Below are positions 1 through 12,928 of a DNA stretch of 64,000 nucleotides, one piece after another. Source of the stretch: Strix aluco (lineage: Eukaryota; Chordata; Aves; Strigiformes; Strigidae); assembly GCF_031877795.1 (NCBI RefSeq), contig NC_133942.1, forward strand, positions 3,968,001-4,032,000, read 5' to 3'. The position numbers were made by a program, and so were the translations under genes. Positions within the stretch are counted from its first letter, which is position 1, and the number at the start of each line of letters is the position of its first letter. The notes under the pieces were generated by a model. That model did not search any database and was not told the DNA's origin. It worked only from the letters and a program-made list of their open reading frames with translations.

Positions 1-3000
1 AAGGAAGCATGAGGCTCCTTTGAAGGGCTCAAGAAAACAAACCGCTCCTCAACGCCACGTTTTGCAAACCAAAAGCAAGTCTCCAGCAGTGAAACAGCCA
101 GAGAGGAACGAGGCAGGGCTGCCTGACTTTGGTGAGCAGCAGCAAAAGCCCAGGCAGTGACGGGGAGCACTTGCCCCCATCGCCCCGGGAGCAGCGGCTG
201 CGTGTGCATGCCGAAGAACCTGTGGGTTTTGAAACCGTTCAGCTTCCTTCCACTTTGCGACAGAAACCACAGTGCAGCACAAGAGCGTTTAATTACAGTT
301 CCAGCTCCGCTAATTATCGCCCGGTCACATTCGTAATCTGCATTATGCCACGGTGCATAATAAGCAGCTCGCTGAGATCTCTCTAATAAGCGAGGCGGCT
401 TGATGGGATTTCATATTTCACCCTGCACTGGAACAAGCAGAGCCTCGTTTAGCAACCGTGGGGAGACAAGGCGTCTCTCCTGCTCCCCTGCCCAAGGCTC
501 AAGAGCAAAATAAAAAGGCCCAGGGTGGCTCTCCAAGGGTGAGGGCAAGAACAGAGCTGCCTCACCAGCACACATCCGAAAAAAGCTGAAAGCCACGCCG
601 GGGAAGAGACAGATAGATCAATCCCTGAATTCATCCCCCCCTGCCTGGGTCTTATCTCCCGGTGCCACAGCTTTTCATCCTGCTTTATCGAGCAAGGTCA
701 GGAGATTCACCCGCTGGTGGCTGCAGGACGGCTGGGGGGAGCCGAGGCAGCCCTGGGTACCGCAGGGCGGCTCTGCCGGCCACGCTCACCCACAGCAGGC
801 ACCCAGCTCCCTCCACCAGGCCAGAAGCCAGGGGAGATGCTGGCACTGGGGCCGCTGGGCAGCACTCACACCCTCAAGCAGCAGCTTTCGCATCTCCTCC
901 AGCTAGCAAGGCTGAGCAAGCGGAGATCTCCAGCTCCCCAAAGCAAGCCCTGCACCCTCCTGGCTTCCAGCTCCAACCCACGTCACCCCCCCGAGCAAAT
1001 CGCTTAACGCTTCTGGGCCCTAAATCCCCTTTGCAGAAAGAAAATTTGTTTCTCCTTCCTGGCCCGGTAGGCTCTAAGATTAAATGCTGGCAAGTGCAAA
1101 CGCAGCTGCTACATGCTCGCTGCTGGAGGGAGCTTGTTATGTCTCCAGCAACCCCTCTGCAAGAGTTACATGGGGTGAAGCTTCCCTGTACCAGCGCTGG
1201 CCATCCACATCCGCCCGCCGCTGCCTCCCCTAATGAAAGCCCTTTGTGTTTCTCGCGGAGGCTTTCCCATCACGAGGAACGTGCTTTCACCACCGCCGAG
1301 GACAGAAGTGGAACGGAGCCAAGCCCAGGCGGCGGCGGCCAGCACAAGCGCTGCTCGATGGGGAAAAAGCAAATCCACCGAGAGTCCGGGGCGATGCCGA
1401 CGGCGCCAGGCGATGCCGGTCCTGGGGAAAGGGCTCCGGGGGGGGTAATTAAAACCTACCCCCCGTCATAGCCCTCACTCGAAGGTGGGATGGGGTCCCA
1501 CGTAAAGGGAAGCACGGCAGCGGGTGCCGACCTGGGGAGATGCACACAAAGCAGCTCCTGCCATCTTAGAGCTTGCCAGCGCGGCTTCGTTAACATCAGT
1601 CACCGTTAAAGGGACTTCACAGCAGCAATTAGCTAACAGGAGAAAGAGAAGAGGGCACAACAAACATAAAAACACTACTAATTTTGATGCCGGCCCCTAA
1701 AACACCCAGACCACCTACTCATATTTATAAGTATTTTGGTTTTCTGCCAATAACCAAAGTCAACCAGGTAAGAAAAGTGCATTTTTGAGCAATAAAAGCC
1801 ATCAGGGATGCCAAAAACCCAGAGAAGAGCAACCAGCAGAGATATCTGTGGTGCATCTGCAAGGACAGAGAGGGTGAGAACAACCACGTGGTGTAGAGCG
1901 CCCACAGAGGTACACCCCGTTTGTCAGCAAGGAGCTTGCAGTGGCCAGTGTGAAATGGCTGATACATCTGAGACGGTGCTAGGCTTCCAGTGTATCCCCA
2001 CCTCAACGAGCTACGCAGTGCAGTGGCCCATTTTTCTCATCTAGAAGGGTCCTTGAACTCCTGCAAACACAGATAAACAACAAAAGCCAAGGAGGGGCCT
2101 CATTACTGGTCACAAACTCTTAGCTGCCGTGTGCCAGGGGGCAAAACATGGACCAAAGCTGCTCCATCACAGAAGTATTTCTCAAGGCTGCAGCCAACAC
2201 TTCCCAAGTCACTGCACGGCTCAGCCCAACGTTTGGGAGCTTTGATGTTGTCACTCCTGTCCTGCTCGGTCACCACATCTTCAACAGCTTTACTTTTTCA
2301 GAGTAGGACCTGGAAACATGAGCTTCCAATTCCTTGAACAGAGACAACCAGGGAGCACATCCATCCAGTTGATGACCATCTTTGGTGGGCATCTCCAAAC
2401 CTCAGAACCACAGCACCTGCGGTGCCTCTCTCCCACCACTGGTGACCTCAGCAAGGATTTCAAAGAGGAACAGAAGTCTTCTCCAATCTGACCCCCAAAG
2501 CTGAGTATGCAGAGCCTGAAGACAAATCCCTTTGTTGGCACCAGTGCCCACCACGCCTGCGATTCAATCTTGAATCTACTTGCAAGCATTGCTCAAGAAG
2601 CCCCACCAGACTCTCCCAGAGCTCCCAGTCATGTCCCCCAGTGACAACATCCTGATACACTGGAGGCACACCACCCCAGTCAGCGTGGAGGAGGCTCCAG
2701 AAGACCCCCTCCCCAAGTAGCACAGGTGGCAATGAACCCTGACTGTTTGCTGACTGGATTTGCCTGGACCCCAGCAAGAAAGTAGCCAACAAGAGCTTCC
2801 AACGAACCCCCACATGCAGGGAAATAATGGTGGCACAAGCCTCAGGCCCAAGGATGGAACTGGGAATGTGGTTTGGGGCACCGATCGTGACACTGTTGCC
2901 TGTTGCTCTTCCCTCTTGCTAGCTGGAGGCTGAGGTTGCTGACATCAAGATGTGAAAAAAAAAATAATAAATGTTTTAGAAGAAAGTTTCCCTTCTCTGG

Positions 3001-6000
3001 AAAAACGCCAGCTTAAATAAACGATTTCTACGGCCCATGGGAACAGACTCGGGGAGGACACTGAGTTTCTTAGTCGGCAAATGTGAGCCCACAGGACATC
3101 AGGGCAGCTGGTCCAAGAAAAAAGGATCGTCATTTTCCAAGCCCTCTTTAGCAAGGAGCAGTAAATGCTGCAACGAGGAAGGATTAACGCCTCCACATGC
3201 CGCAGAGTGAAGCAGGCTCAGCACTGCGCTCCCCGAATTTGCGCTGCAAAGAGGACAAGTGAGCATGGGACCTTGTGGCCAGTGCCACCACCAGAAGAGC
3301 CAGGCAATTTGGATGGGAACTAAGGATTTTTGAGGAGCAGTGGCCCCAATTTCCCTCCTCAGATGATGCAGTTTGTCCTTGGGAGCCAGCAGGTAAAGCC
3401 AGCCCCAGGCTGCAGGGAGGGAGATGGTGAGTGCACACCCAGATAGTCTGGACTGGCTATGCCACCCAGGCCTCTCACCGTCCCCCTGAAACCAAACCAG
3501 GAGAGGCCAATTCTCCCCCACGCTCCTTGGCAGTTGTCCCCGCTGCTTCTCGCCGTCTGCTCTCACCCTCCCCAGACACCTGCTTGAGATTCACGGCACC
3601 TCCCAGCCACGAGGTTGTTGATGGCACGGTGTGACAAGAAGGTTCTGCCTACAAAAGACTCCCTGCACATCCTCTCCGGGCCGTGCCAAGCACCCACATC
3701 CCAGCTCTAAGTTTCAGCTGTCCCCTGCATGAAGGGGCTTTGCCTCCATCCATGCAAACCCCTTCCCTGGCCAGCAAGTCCCCGCACAACAGCACAAGAT
3801 GGTGGCCAAATGGTCAACACAACACAGCACGCCAGCCGGGGCCGGCGCACAAGTTTTAAATTCAGACTCATCTTTATCTGGCCATTTTGGGGAGGAGCTG
3901 GCTGGGGAAGTCTGCTCTGGCTGCACATGAGCAGGCCATAAGAACCAAAGCCTGGACGAGGACTCCTGCACGAGGCTCACAGCCCCACCACCTGCACCAC
4001 TGGTCACAGTTAAGAGCCCATCTGGTAACGCCAGAGGTACAACCTCCCACCGTGCCAGTGATGAGGGACTGATCCAGACACCCAGGTGTGATCCACAGTC
4101 ATAGGCGTATCAACCCTGGCCACACGGCTAGAGAAATGCAAATATTACCCAGCACGACCTCCAACGAGCTTTCTCTCACCAGCAGAGAGGGGAGTAAAAT
4201 CCCTGCTTGAACACAACCAGTCTTATCTCAGTGCTTGCAGCATTTCGAGATCAAGAGGAGGCAGACACCACAGAGGCACAGTCTTGCATATTACCACGTC
4301 TTCAATAAAGCCAGGAATAGTATCCAAGACAGACGTGCTGGCACCAAGTCACCTGCTCCAACCACTTACAAGACTATCGGATCTGCACTAGGAAGGGAAA
4401 AAAAAAAAAAGGTGTCTCCGGTAGGAGAGAGGTAGCGAAGAGCAGCGATGAAAGGGGACAGTTGACATGAGCGAGAGACATGGGAAAGCAGAAATCCAAG
4501 CTGGGATCTCCGTGCATGGGTGCCACCAGTCGATTGAGGACATGATGTTGGGGTCTCAGTTCACCTACTGCCAATATCCCACAGAGCAGCTCGCCTCCTT
4601 TATTGAACTAAAATGCGCAGCAGGTTGATTGGTGGTGAAAAGGGGAAAGATCCCATGCGGAACAGCACTAGGGATGTGTCTGGGTCAAGGGAGGGCAGAG
4701 ACGGCTGGAAACATGGAGCCCGACCACAGACGGCTGCAAGCATCCTTCGCGTTGACCAGCCCAGCCTTTGGCCCCTTCTTCAGCACCACTGCTGCCATGC
4801 AGATGCTGCTCCTGGCCAACAGAATCATCCTCACCTCCGGCAGTTCTGTCTTCAGAGCTTTCTTCCTCAGACAGCAAGCAGCTTTGCACTGGGAACCCAT
4901 GTTTCACATTAAGCCCCCCCATCCCATGCCGACCTTCCTGTCAACATGGCCAACACCACCGATGTGTGTTGACTTCTTACATTGCTGCTCTGCCTCCAGC
5001 AGGCCCTGCACTGCCGACACCACTCACATGTCCTTCAAGCCAGGATGCGAAGTGGAAGAACCACCATGGGGCAAAGTCTTCCTTTTATTTATTTTCTTTC
5101 CTCCAGACCCACCAAAATAACCAGACAACTACACCAAAGCAGCAAAAGGATCCTTCCCCACCACAGGAGTCATAGCAGGCCTATTTCCTGGGGACCTTCT
5201 CAACCCCTGGTGCAGCCCAGCTCTTCAGTACCTCCCTTCAGAGATGTGTATGTCATCTTTTTGCTTTCTGGGCTGGAGGCTATCATCTGTTCCTCAGGAA
5301 CTGGCTCCTCAGCAAGGTCCCAGCCCTGCACCCAACCCTCTTGCAGAACACAGCTCTTCAAGCCCCTGAAACCCCTCCCAACTTACAATGTCCATTTACA
5401 CCAGGCTCTACCAGTTGCCATTCCCCGGCCACTCTCAACCAACCACCCCCACATTCATTTTCTGGTCTGTTCCCAGTAAAAGACGTTCATGTAGGACAAC
5501 CAGAAGCAAGAGGACTACAGTGACAGTGAGGCAGACATATTTTCTGCTTTGGACCATGTGAAATTCATGCCCAAATCCAAGCGGTGCTCAAATGGCCACC
5601 GTTAACACTAGCACTCTTTGACCAGCACATTAGAGCAGGCAAAGGAGCAACATAAAAGGTTTCACGAGCACCTCAGTGCATCAATCTCCCGGAAGGAGGA
5701 TATAAATCCAGGAGGCCTTTCACGAACCACTTGCCGTGATGTGATGCAGCTCCAGCCACTGTTAAAAGCCTGCTGATAACCATTGGCTACATAAAACCCG
5801 GCCAAAGGATACGGAGGTTGCAAACATCCAAGCTAGAGACAACTTTAAAACCCAAAACCGCAAAGCAGGCAAGGGAAATCACATTAAAAAGCAGCAACTT
5901 TGTGGCAAGTTGCTTTAACCCTGACAACTCCCAGGTGGGCAACAAGACCTACGGGGTCTGTCTTGTGCTACAGAAGCACCCTGGCTGGGACCCTGAGCAC

Positions 6001-7540
6001 CAGGGCCACAGGTTCATCCAAGGAATGACCCATCGCCCAAGCAGCTCTAGGACAGAGCTTGGCATCTCCATTTAGGTAGATCAACAGGTCTGCCCTGCCA
6101 GTAAGCATGGGTAATCCTGTAACTCCCAGGAGACTATAAAGCAAGCAGTTAATCTAATCTCTGTTTTTAAGGAGAATGATCTTCTAATTGAACTGAAGTT
6201 CCTACTGCAAGGATTGCCACGGCTATGCCAGGTACACAGCAGCATGAGCCCTAGACAGCAGGTTCCCACCGCAGTTAGAGGTCCCCACGCAAACACCCTG
6301 GCCAGGTCCGTCTCGGAGGACACCCAACTCCTACACCACCTTCAAAGAGGTCAGCAAAACATGGTACTCCTAATATGCTGGGCACTATAAAAGCAGCTGA
6401 AAACAGGCCCTCTGGAGATGAGGAGAAACCAAGAGTCACCAACAAACCAAGAACCACAAGCCAAGGTAGATGCTTGGTAGATCAGGGCTGAGTGCAAGAA
6501 GGTGGTGCAGCAGCTCTGATGTCGGTTAGAAAATGGCACAACTCCACCTGCCTGGTTCAACCTTTTCTTCATTTTTTTCACCCTGTTTTTCTCCATTTCA
6601 ATCTTTCAAGTCTAAACCTCTAACACCCGGATGCTGTGGCTGCTGGGCCCCCAGCAATTCGCACCAGGGCATGGCCACACAAGTACACACACCTACATGC
6701 AACCTTGGAGCATTAATAATTAAATCATTTAATTAACGATGCCCATCCAGGCACAATATCTTGCACAAAGTTCTTATCTTTGGAAAGCTACAGTATATAT
6801 AAGTCAACCAGAGGGGAGACAGCTCAGGATTTACTAACAATTTCAGTATAAAATTAGTCTCTAGTAAATGTAGAAAGGAGGAGATGGATCCAAGACTTGC
6901 AGCAAAAATGAGCCAGGCTCAGACGTGCCTCATCTAGGACGGGTTTTTTCTGCTTGCTGGGCACATGGTCCTGGGACCTTTCTCCCCATCCATCCCAGTA
7001 GCCAGAGCAACTGCACTGCTAGTGCCCATTCCCAGGTGAGAAGGGACAAAGCCCAGCCCACAAGCCACCGCAACCACTCTGCTGTTGCTGCCGAGCCAAA
7101 GGACCCACGATGGACAACACAACTGCATGAAGATGCAGTTTTATTGCACTGCTAAAAAACCAATTTTTACATCTGGTAAAGCCCAAGAGATGATGTGAAA
7201 AAAGGCTCTCGTGTTTTCAGACAAGAGCCTAGAAAGAACAGATGGAGTGTGGGGTAAAGATGGGCTTGACTTGCAGGTGTATTCTCAGCCAAGCTGTAAA
7301 TGTGACATGTGGACAGCTGTACTTTCCACAACAGCCAGAACTACAGCATCAGGTTGTGTCTCCCAACATCAAGGGCTGCAAGTGGGTCCAAAAGCAAGTG
7401 TCAGTCACACTTGGAGTCACCGTGCAAGAAATGCTTTGGGAGCACGGAGTTACAGACATACATAAATCACTCGAGCATTACCCCAAGGTGGTCCTTCCAG
7501 TGGTCTAGAAGGGGATCATCTCCAAGATGCCACCTTAGCA
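1..7540. other. intron 2 block, no gene seen
   Basis: This holds an AT-rich block with homeodomain-like words at 262-420, a CpG cluster at 1.19-1.45 kb, and a second AT-rich block with overlapping ttaatta words near 6.71-6.80 kb. Short open frames are scattered throughout with no recognisable domains. No RNA gene was recognised. Confidence 0.6.
1190..1450. promoter_or_regulatory. small intronic CpG cluster (1.2-1.45 kb)
   Basis: About 20 CpG dinucleotides in 260 bases stand out from the neighbouring intron. The block includes cggcggcggcc and repeated gcgatgcc words. It could be an intronic enhancer or a minor promoter. No transcript is evident, and the open frames here are compositional. Confidence 0.3.
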
Positions 7541-7770
7541 TCACTGAATGATGTGGGATGGAAGGGACCTTGAAAGATCACCTAGTCCAACCCCACCGCC
7601 ATGGGCAGGCACATCTTTCACTAAATCAGGTTGCTCAAAGCCCCGTCCAACCTGACCTTGAACACTTCCAATGATGGGGCATCTACAACTTCTCTGGGCA
7701 ACCTCTTCCACTGTCTCACCACCCTCATCATAAAAAATCTGTTACATCCAATCTAAATCTACCCTCTTGG
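7541..7770 (-). mobile_element. CR1 LINE, 3'-terminal fragment (7.5 kb)
   Basis: On the + strand this reads as the reverse complement of the CR1 3' end: ggaagggaccttgaaagatc, then the ccatgggcaggcaca and gccccgtccaacctg blocks, and the caccaccctcatcataaaa block. The element therefore points along the minus strand. It is 5'-truncated, as most CR1 copies are, and divergent, with the terminal tail changed to tcactgaatgatgtggg. It is an intronic fossil with no coding capacity. Confidence 0.85.
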
Positions 7771-8084
7771 TCTTCATCTGTGCAACGTGGCCTAGAGGTT
7801 CCTCTAAACACAGACATGGCACAGAGGTGCAAAGCAGTGTCACCGAGCTGGCTCGGCTATGCTTGTCCTATTTTCCATAACCAATGGAAAACCAGGTACT
7901 AATGATGTGATACCAGCTTGCAAGAGACCCAGAGGCAGAGCCAGGAGCAGCAAACAGTACTTCACTCAGCCACGTCTACACCAAACCATCCTTGACTCTC
8001 AACTCCAATTCAGTTGGGGGACAGTATCAGAGAAGGGAGAATTTAATAGTTTTTCCCTGATGGCTCTTCTCAGAGCAGCGATTG

Positions 8085-8380
8085 CACTCAGCTCTGAATA
8101 CCTCATGACTGAAAAGGACATAGACAAATTGGAGGAAGTTCAGAGAAAATAATGAGGCTGAAGGGACTGGTTTGGAAAAAGAGATTAAAAAAACTAAATA
8201 TGGATGACTTGGTTCAGTGACAGCTATGTGGGGACAGTCATAATCTACAAACACATGGGGGATGAAAACAAAGCGAGAGAGAAGAATTATGCAAGGTGAT
8301 GCAGGGGGTGACAGCAAGGAGGAGTGGGATGAATCAAGGATAGGAACATTTAAGAAGGACGTTGGCCACAGCTTCCTGAC
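8085..8380 (+). mobile_element. possible old CR1/L3-like LINE remnant
   Basis: On the + strand, frames near 8100-8215 read EKDIDKLEEVQRK and then WKKRLKKLNMDDLVQ, which resemble the EKDIDKLE(K/R)VQRR and RLRKLGLFSLE blocks at the C-terminal end of CR1/L3-type reverse-transcriptase proteins. Further on, a GTFKKDVGHSFL-like stretch is less certain. The copy is decayed, with several stops, and unlike the other elements it points along the + strand. Confidence 0.4.
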
Positions 8381-10784
8381 AGTGAAATTATTCTTAAACA
8401 CACCAGTATTTTCCAAGTGGGAAAATCCTTCATCCTTCCACTGCTCTCCTCCTTCCCCCTTTCCCATGTCCCTCCATCAGTCCCACAAGGCACCCACATC
8501 ACTCCCCACGGCACCCCCTCAGCACCCAAGTGCTGCTGACACCCCCCCATGCCAGGCTCCAAATCGCCAGCGGTCACATTCATGGTACTCCCAAGGCACA
8601 GCAGCAGTGCTCATCCTTTCACAGAGAGCCAGTTTTGGACTTGCCCAAGTTCAGACGAGGCACCAACAAATCTCAGGCTGGCCAAATTTTAGCAGGGTTA
8701 TCTTCTCTTGAGGTTCTTCCACATTGCAACCATAACAACAAGCATCGCTGTGATGAGAGAGCAGCTTCAGCACAGAAGTCCACCTCTATGGCCAGACTAG
8801 GAGGCCCATGGCCAAGCAGATAAGAAAAAAGTCCTTCTCTCATCGCATTGGTCTACCTACAAACGGCAGCTGGTGAGCTGGAGTATTTTCTAAGCAGTTC
8901 TTCTACACAAGAAACCCAATAGTCCATGGCTACAAACAACATTCGGTCCCAAAGGTCTTGTGGACTCTTGTCTCCAAGGCATGAGAAGCCACACTGCGCG
9001 CTCAGCGCTTGTACGTGTAAAATCTACTTGGGGAAGGGGTGGGAGGTCAGAAGACAACACAAGGTCCCTGCAAAGCGTGGTGCATCTCCTGAGCCACCCA
9101 CACAGCTCCCGGAGGAGATCTAGCACTGAGAGAGCATCGCTTTGAGGGCACCAGGGGACCACACACAGCTTTGACACTTGCCTTGGTGTCACGCTGAGAA
9201 GTGTCACGTCTCACTCCCCTGTCCAGACCATGGGGTGCACGCAGCTATGGATCTGGGGGAAAAGAAGCAAATCCATTCACCGGGCACTGCATTTGGTGAC
9301 GCCACACCTCCACCGCAGAAGTGGCAGCATTTTCCACACACATTGCAGCCCGGTATTCGCGGCTCCTGGAGAGGCTCAATTCCAGGGCGAGACACACGTA
9401 TTTCAGAAGCGATAAGCAGCAAAGTCTAGGAGGAGTTTCAGATCTATTTATCCCTCAGGCAAGAGGAGACATCTTCCTTCCATCTATTTAATATTAAAGA
9501 CCTATTTTGGTATGATTTTCACGTCCCAGCCCCTGCAGGCTGCACGTTTAGGAAGCTGCCCGCTTGGCTCTCATCTCCTCCTCTTTGTAGGTTTTGCTCA
9601 AGTTGCCAGGAGAGATCCTGGTGGTTTCCTGACACAAAGCCAGCTCTGTCCAACAGCCTGATGGGGAGGTTACAGGAGGGGAGTGAGCAAGAAATAAGCC
9701 CAATCACATGATATACGAGGATGTGGGTGAGCAAGAGGAGGGTATCACCGTGCATGTCCCATACCACATGGCCGCAGAGTAGGGACGAGCTGCCCTTTGG
9801 GGACTCACATCTGGAAGAGCAGCTCCCAGCGTCGTCGTCAAAGAAATGCCTCTGTCTTACTGGCACACAGGATGGAAACCTCACGCTAAAATGGGGGATG
9901 ACAAGCATCTTCACCTTCTGTGCTGGGTCGCAACGACTGCATCTCCCTCCGCTTCCCAAATCCCAGTAAATTTTTTCAAACGTGCTATTTTTAAAGCAGC
10001 ACAAGCCAATACTCCTGTGCTGGCTGATACACACTGTGCTCTCCCCAGTCCCTCGAGCAATGGCTTGCACCCATGTCCATCAGCTGTCAGGAACACACAG
10101 ACATCGGTGCCTGCAGGACGCAGCAGTTTCAACAGAAAGTGTTTCAAGCCAATTCCCAAGGTTTTCTTAATTATTGAAATCAAGCTGCTGTCTCTCTAAC
10201 CCCCAAGCTGAACGGTGCCCAGTGGCACACACCAACCCCAAAGCAGCACAGCGTGTGCTTGTATTGCCATGAAATCTCTACTGATGAGTCGCAAGCGGAG
10301 GAGGTACGAGCTTTGCACATGAACCCACCGGCTCCCATCACCTACCATCACTGTGGATTTTAATTCCAGCCTTGGAGATGAAAAGCAGCTCTCCCTTCTT
10401 CAGCTCAAATGCCTCTCGGTGCCTTTGGTCTGATCAAAAGCATTTGCCAGGAGGAGGGCGAGCTGAGCTAGGTTCTGCCCCAGAAACACGGGCTTTGATG
10501 CGCCAGGGGGAACATCCCACTCTGAGCCTGGCTTTGCCAATGAACCCTCCTGCAGCACAAGTCTCATTTGCACCCACTGGGATCGATAACCGCAGCTTTG
10601 CTCAGAGTTGCAGCATTCAACACTGCCCAATTTTAACACCCCGAGCACAACTGTGTCGAGCGAGGCACCTCTGCTCCCACCAACCTCCCTGTGCAGCAGG
10701 AGCGTAGCCCCAGGCACTCATCCCGGGTCCTGTTTCTCCTGCACTGCCCTTGACAAAAAAAACACCCTTGTGTCAACTGCGGTG

Positions 10785-10985
10785 CCTTGCAAATCCCATG
10801 CCGTCGGCGCTGCCGCGAGCTGGTGCCCCGGATGCTGGACGCAGCTGCGCTGCGATGCCTGAAGGTCTCACCCGGCAGGTTTTGTGCTGACAACCGACAG
10901 CCGCCGGCAGTCGAGCAGCACGACCGCAGAGGATCGATCGCTCGCGGGGAAGCTGAGCAGTCGGGGAGAAGAGGAGACGAGCTAG
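10785..10985. promoter_or_regulatory. small intronic CpG cluster (10.8-11.0 kb)
   Basis: I count about 22 CpG in roughly 200 bases, including gatcgatcgctcgcgg, against very few in the kilobase on either side. The size is below a classical promoter island, but the density suggests an unmethylated regulatory element in the germline. Confidence 0.35.
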
Positions 10986-11650
10986 ACCATAACTCATCAC
11001 CTGCAGGCTACCTACCAGCGGAGAGCGGTGGAGCCAGGCTGGGGGCTTTCAGCACATCTAAGGGAACAGAGCTTCGTGATTCGCATCACAGGACTATGCC
11101 GCCCGCAGACATGCTCCTCCTTGAGAGCACTTGATGTAAAAATAGAAAAATAGCTTCAAGTGGCTGCTTCATCAGCTCCTCTGGACCATAGCGAGGGGAA
11201 GAGCTTGTATCTGAAATCCAAATAAGCCCCCACCAAAGGGGGATGCCGACACCACCCAGGGCTGAAGCTTTCTTCCAGCCCAATTAAGCTCCAGGAAGGT
11301 TTTTAGCCTCCAACCTCACGTTTCTCAGGCTGCACGCAGGGATACCCACGGGTCACCGAATTCCTGCTAACGAGAAATCGCTCCCCTTCGCCACGAAACA
11401 AAGCACAACGCTTGTTTGCAAATGAGACGGAAAACAGTCGCCACCGAAAAAAACACCATCCGATGCCAGCAGCTGCTGCGCCTCCTTCCACCCAGCAGCA
11501 CCTTTTGCACGCACGTGTGCAAAAATGAGATGCTGTGGCTGGCGGGCCCATGGACCAGGGCAGCAGCGGGGCTGAGAGCCAGCCAACGTTACGTTCAACC
11601 AACATGCTGGATTTTTAGCTAGCATCCCTAAAATAAAGCAAAGATGCTTT

Positions 11651-11671
11651 ATCACACCATCTCTCTTGAAA
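11651..11671. repeat. dispersed 21-bp repeat, copy 1
   Basis: The word atcacaccatctctcttgaaa occurs here and again, identically, at 12908-12928 in the same orientation, with cttt just before it in both places. It does not belong to the CR1 segments I recognise. Source unknown. Confidence 0.6.
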
Positions 11672-12907
11672 GATAGACCCACTGTAAGCAAGCCCAGATC
11701 TTCACTGATTTTATTCCCCGCCCCATGGAAATTTCATTGATTCTTCAAATTAACAGCCAGCTAAGGCAGAGCAATTCAAATGTCATGAAAAAGAGCGGAA
11801 TAACAATAAATACATGTATTTTAGCACCAAGGACACCATGCTCGAGGCACCACTGCCCCAAGCTTGGACACCCATCATTAAAAATTAACCATTCCCCTGG
11901 GGCTGAGAGTGATCACGTGCTCTCAGCCAACACAGGCAGCCCATGGAGGAGAATATGAATCCTGTTTGGAAAGACACAGCAGAGTTGTAAGCCAGAGCCT
12001 GGAGGTTTTTTTATGTCCAGCAAGGGGGGCATAAATAGAGGGAGCCCTTGGCAGGAACAGGGAGTGCCAACACTGCACCCCAGGCACCCCCGTTGGCCTG
12101 GGAAAGCAGCTGTGGGCTCAGCAAGGGAAGCCCATGGCGGCCACTGAGCACCCCAATGCCTGTACTCAGAGGCTCCCAGCAGCAGAGATCTCTTCCCGGG
12201 TAAAAAAAGTCAACAAGGAGCAAGCTCTGGGGCTAATTACCTGCTAGCTGCGTATTTCCACCTCCTTCATCCTCCCTCTCCTGCCATGAGAGGTGGGAAG
12301 GGATCAGGGAGCTCTTTATCTGCTCCCCAGGGCTTTCCACACCCAACAGTTGCCTTCGAGGAATGATTAAAAAGTTGTCGTGCCCAAGACATGCTCAAGG
12401 TTCACAGCTGGACACCACCAAGGGTTCAGAGCTGGCCTGGAGCCCACAGGTGGGCAACATGTGCTGTTCGAGTCATCCTTCTGGTCACTTCTGTGAAAAG
12501 GATGTCCTTATTATACAGGGAACCCACTACCCTACAGCATCACATTTCCAGGCTCCTTGTGAAGTCAGTCCCACAGCGTTTCTTGGCCTTTGATTCCTAA
12601 TTAGGGACTTTTTTTTCAAGTCAAGGTTCCTGGGGAGGAAAAAAACCCAAAATACAAAAGCAAGGCAAGTGGGATAAGGCAGGATACCAGAGTCCCTCCC
12701 AAAAACATCACTGTCACATGCCTGTCCTGGATCGGTGTCATGACTCAATGGCACCCCATAAGAGAGGGCTCCACATTACCAATGGGACAGTCTTCCAGAC
12801 CCTACACTGGAAGCTACAGGACTACCACAACGGTTGACCAACAGCTCTACTTCAGCCTGAAGAAGCAGAAATGCATTTCTGCCTGTAATAAACCCATCTG
12901 ACCTTTA

Positions 12908-12928
12908 ATCACACCATCTCTCTTGAAA
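12908..12928. repeat. dispersed 21-bp repeat, copy 2
   Basis: Identical partner of the 21-bp word at 11651-11671, about 1.26 kb away. The flanks diverge quickly on both sides, so this may be the best kept core of an old, unnamed repeat. Confidence 0.6.

Noticed and set aside
662..1471. 269-codon + strand frame at the left end
   Set aside because: Pro/Ser/Ala-rich with no recognisable domain and overlapping frames on both strands. Attributed to the G+C-rich CpG cluster.
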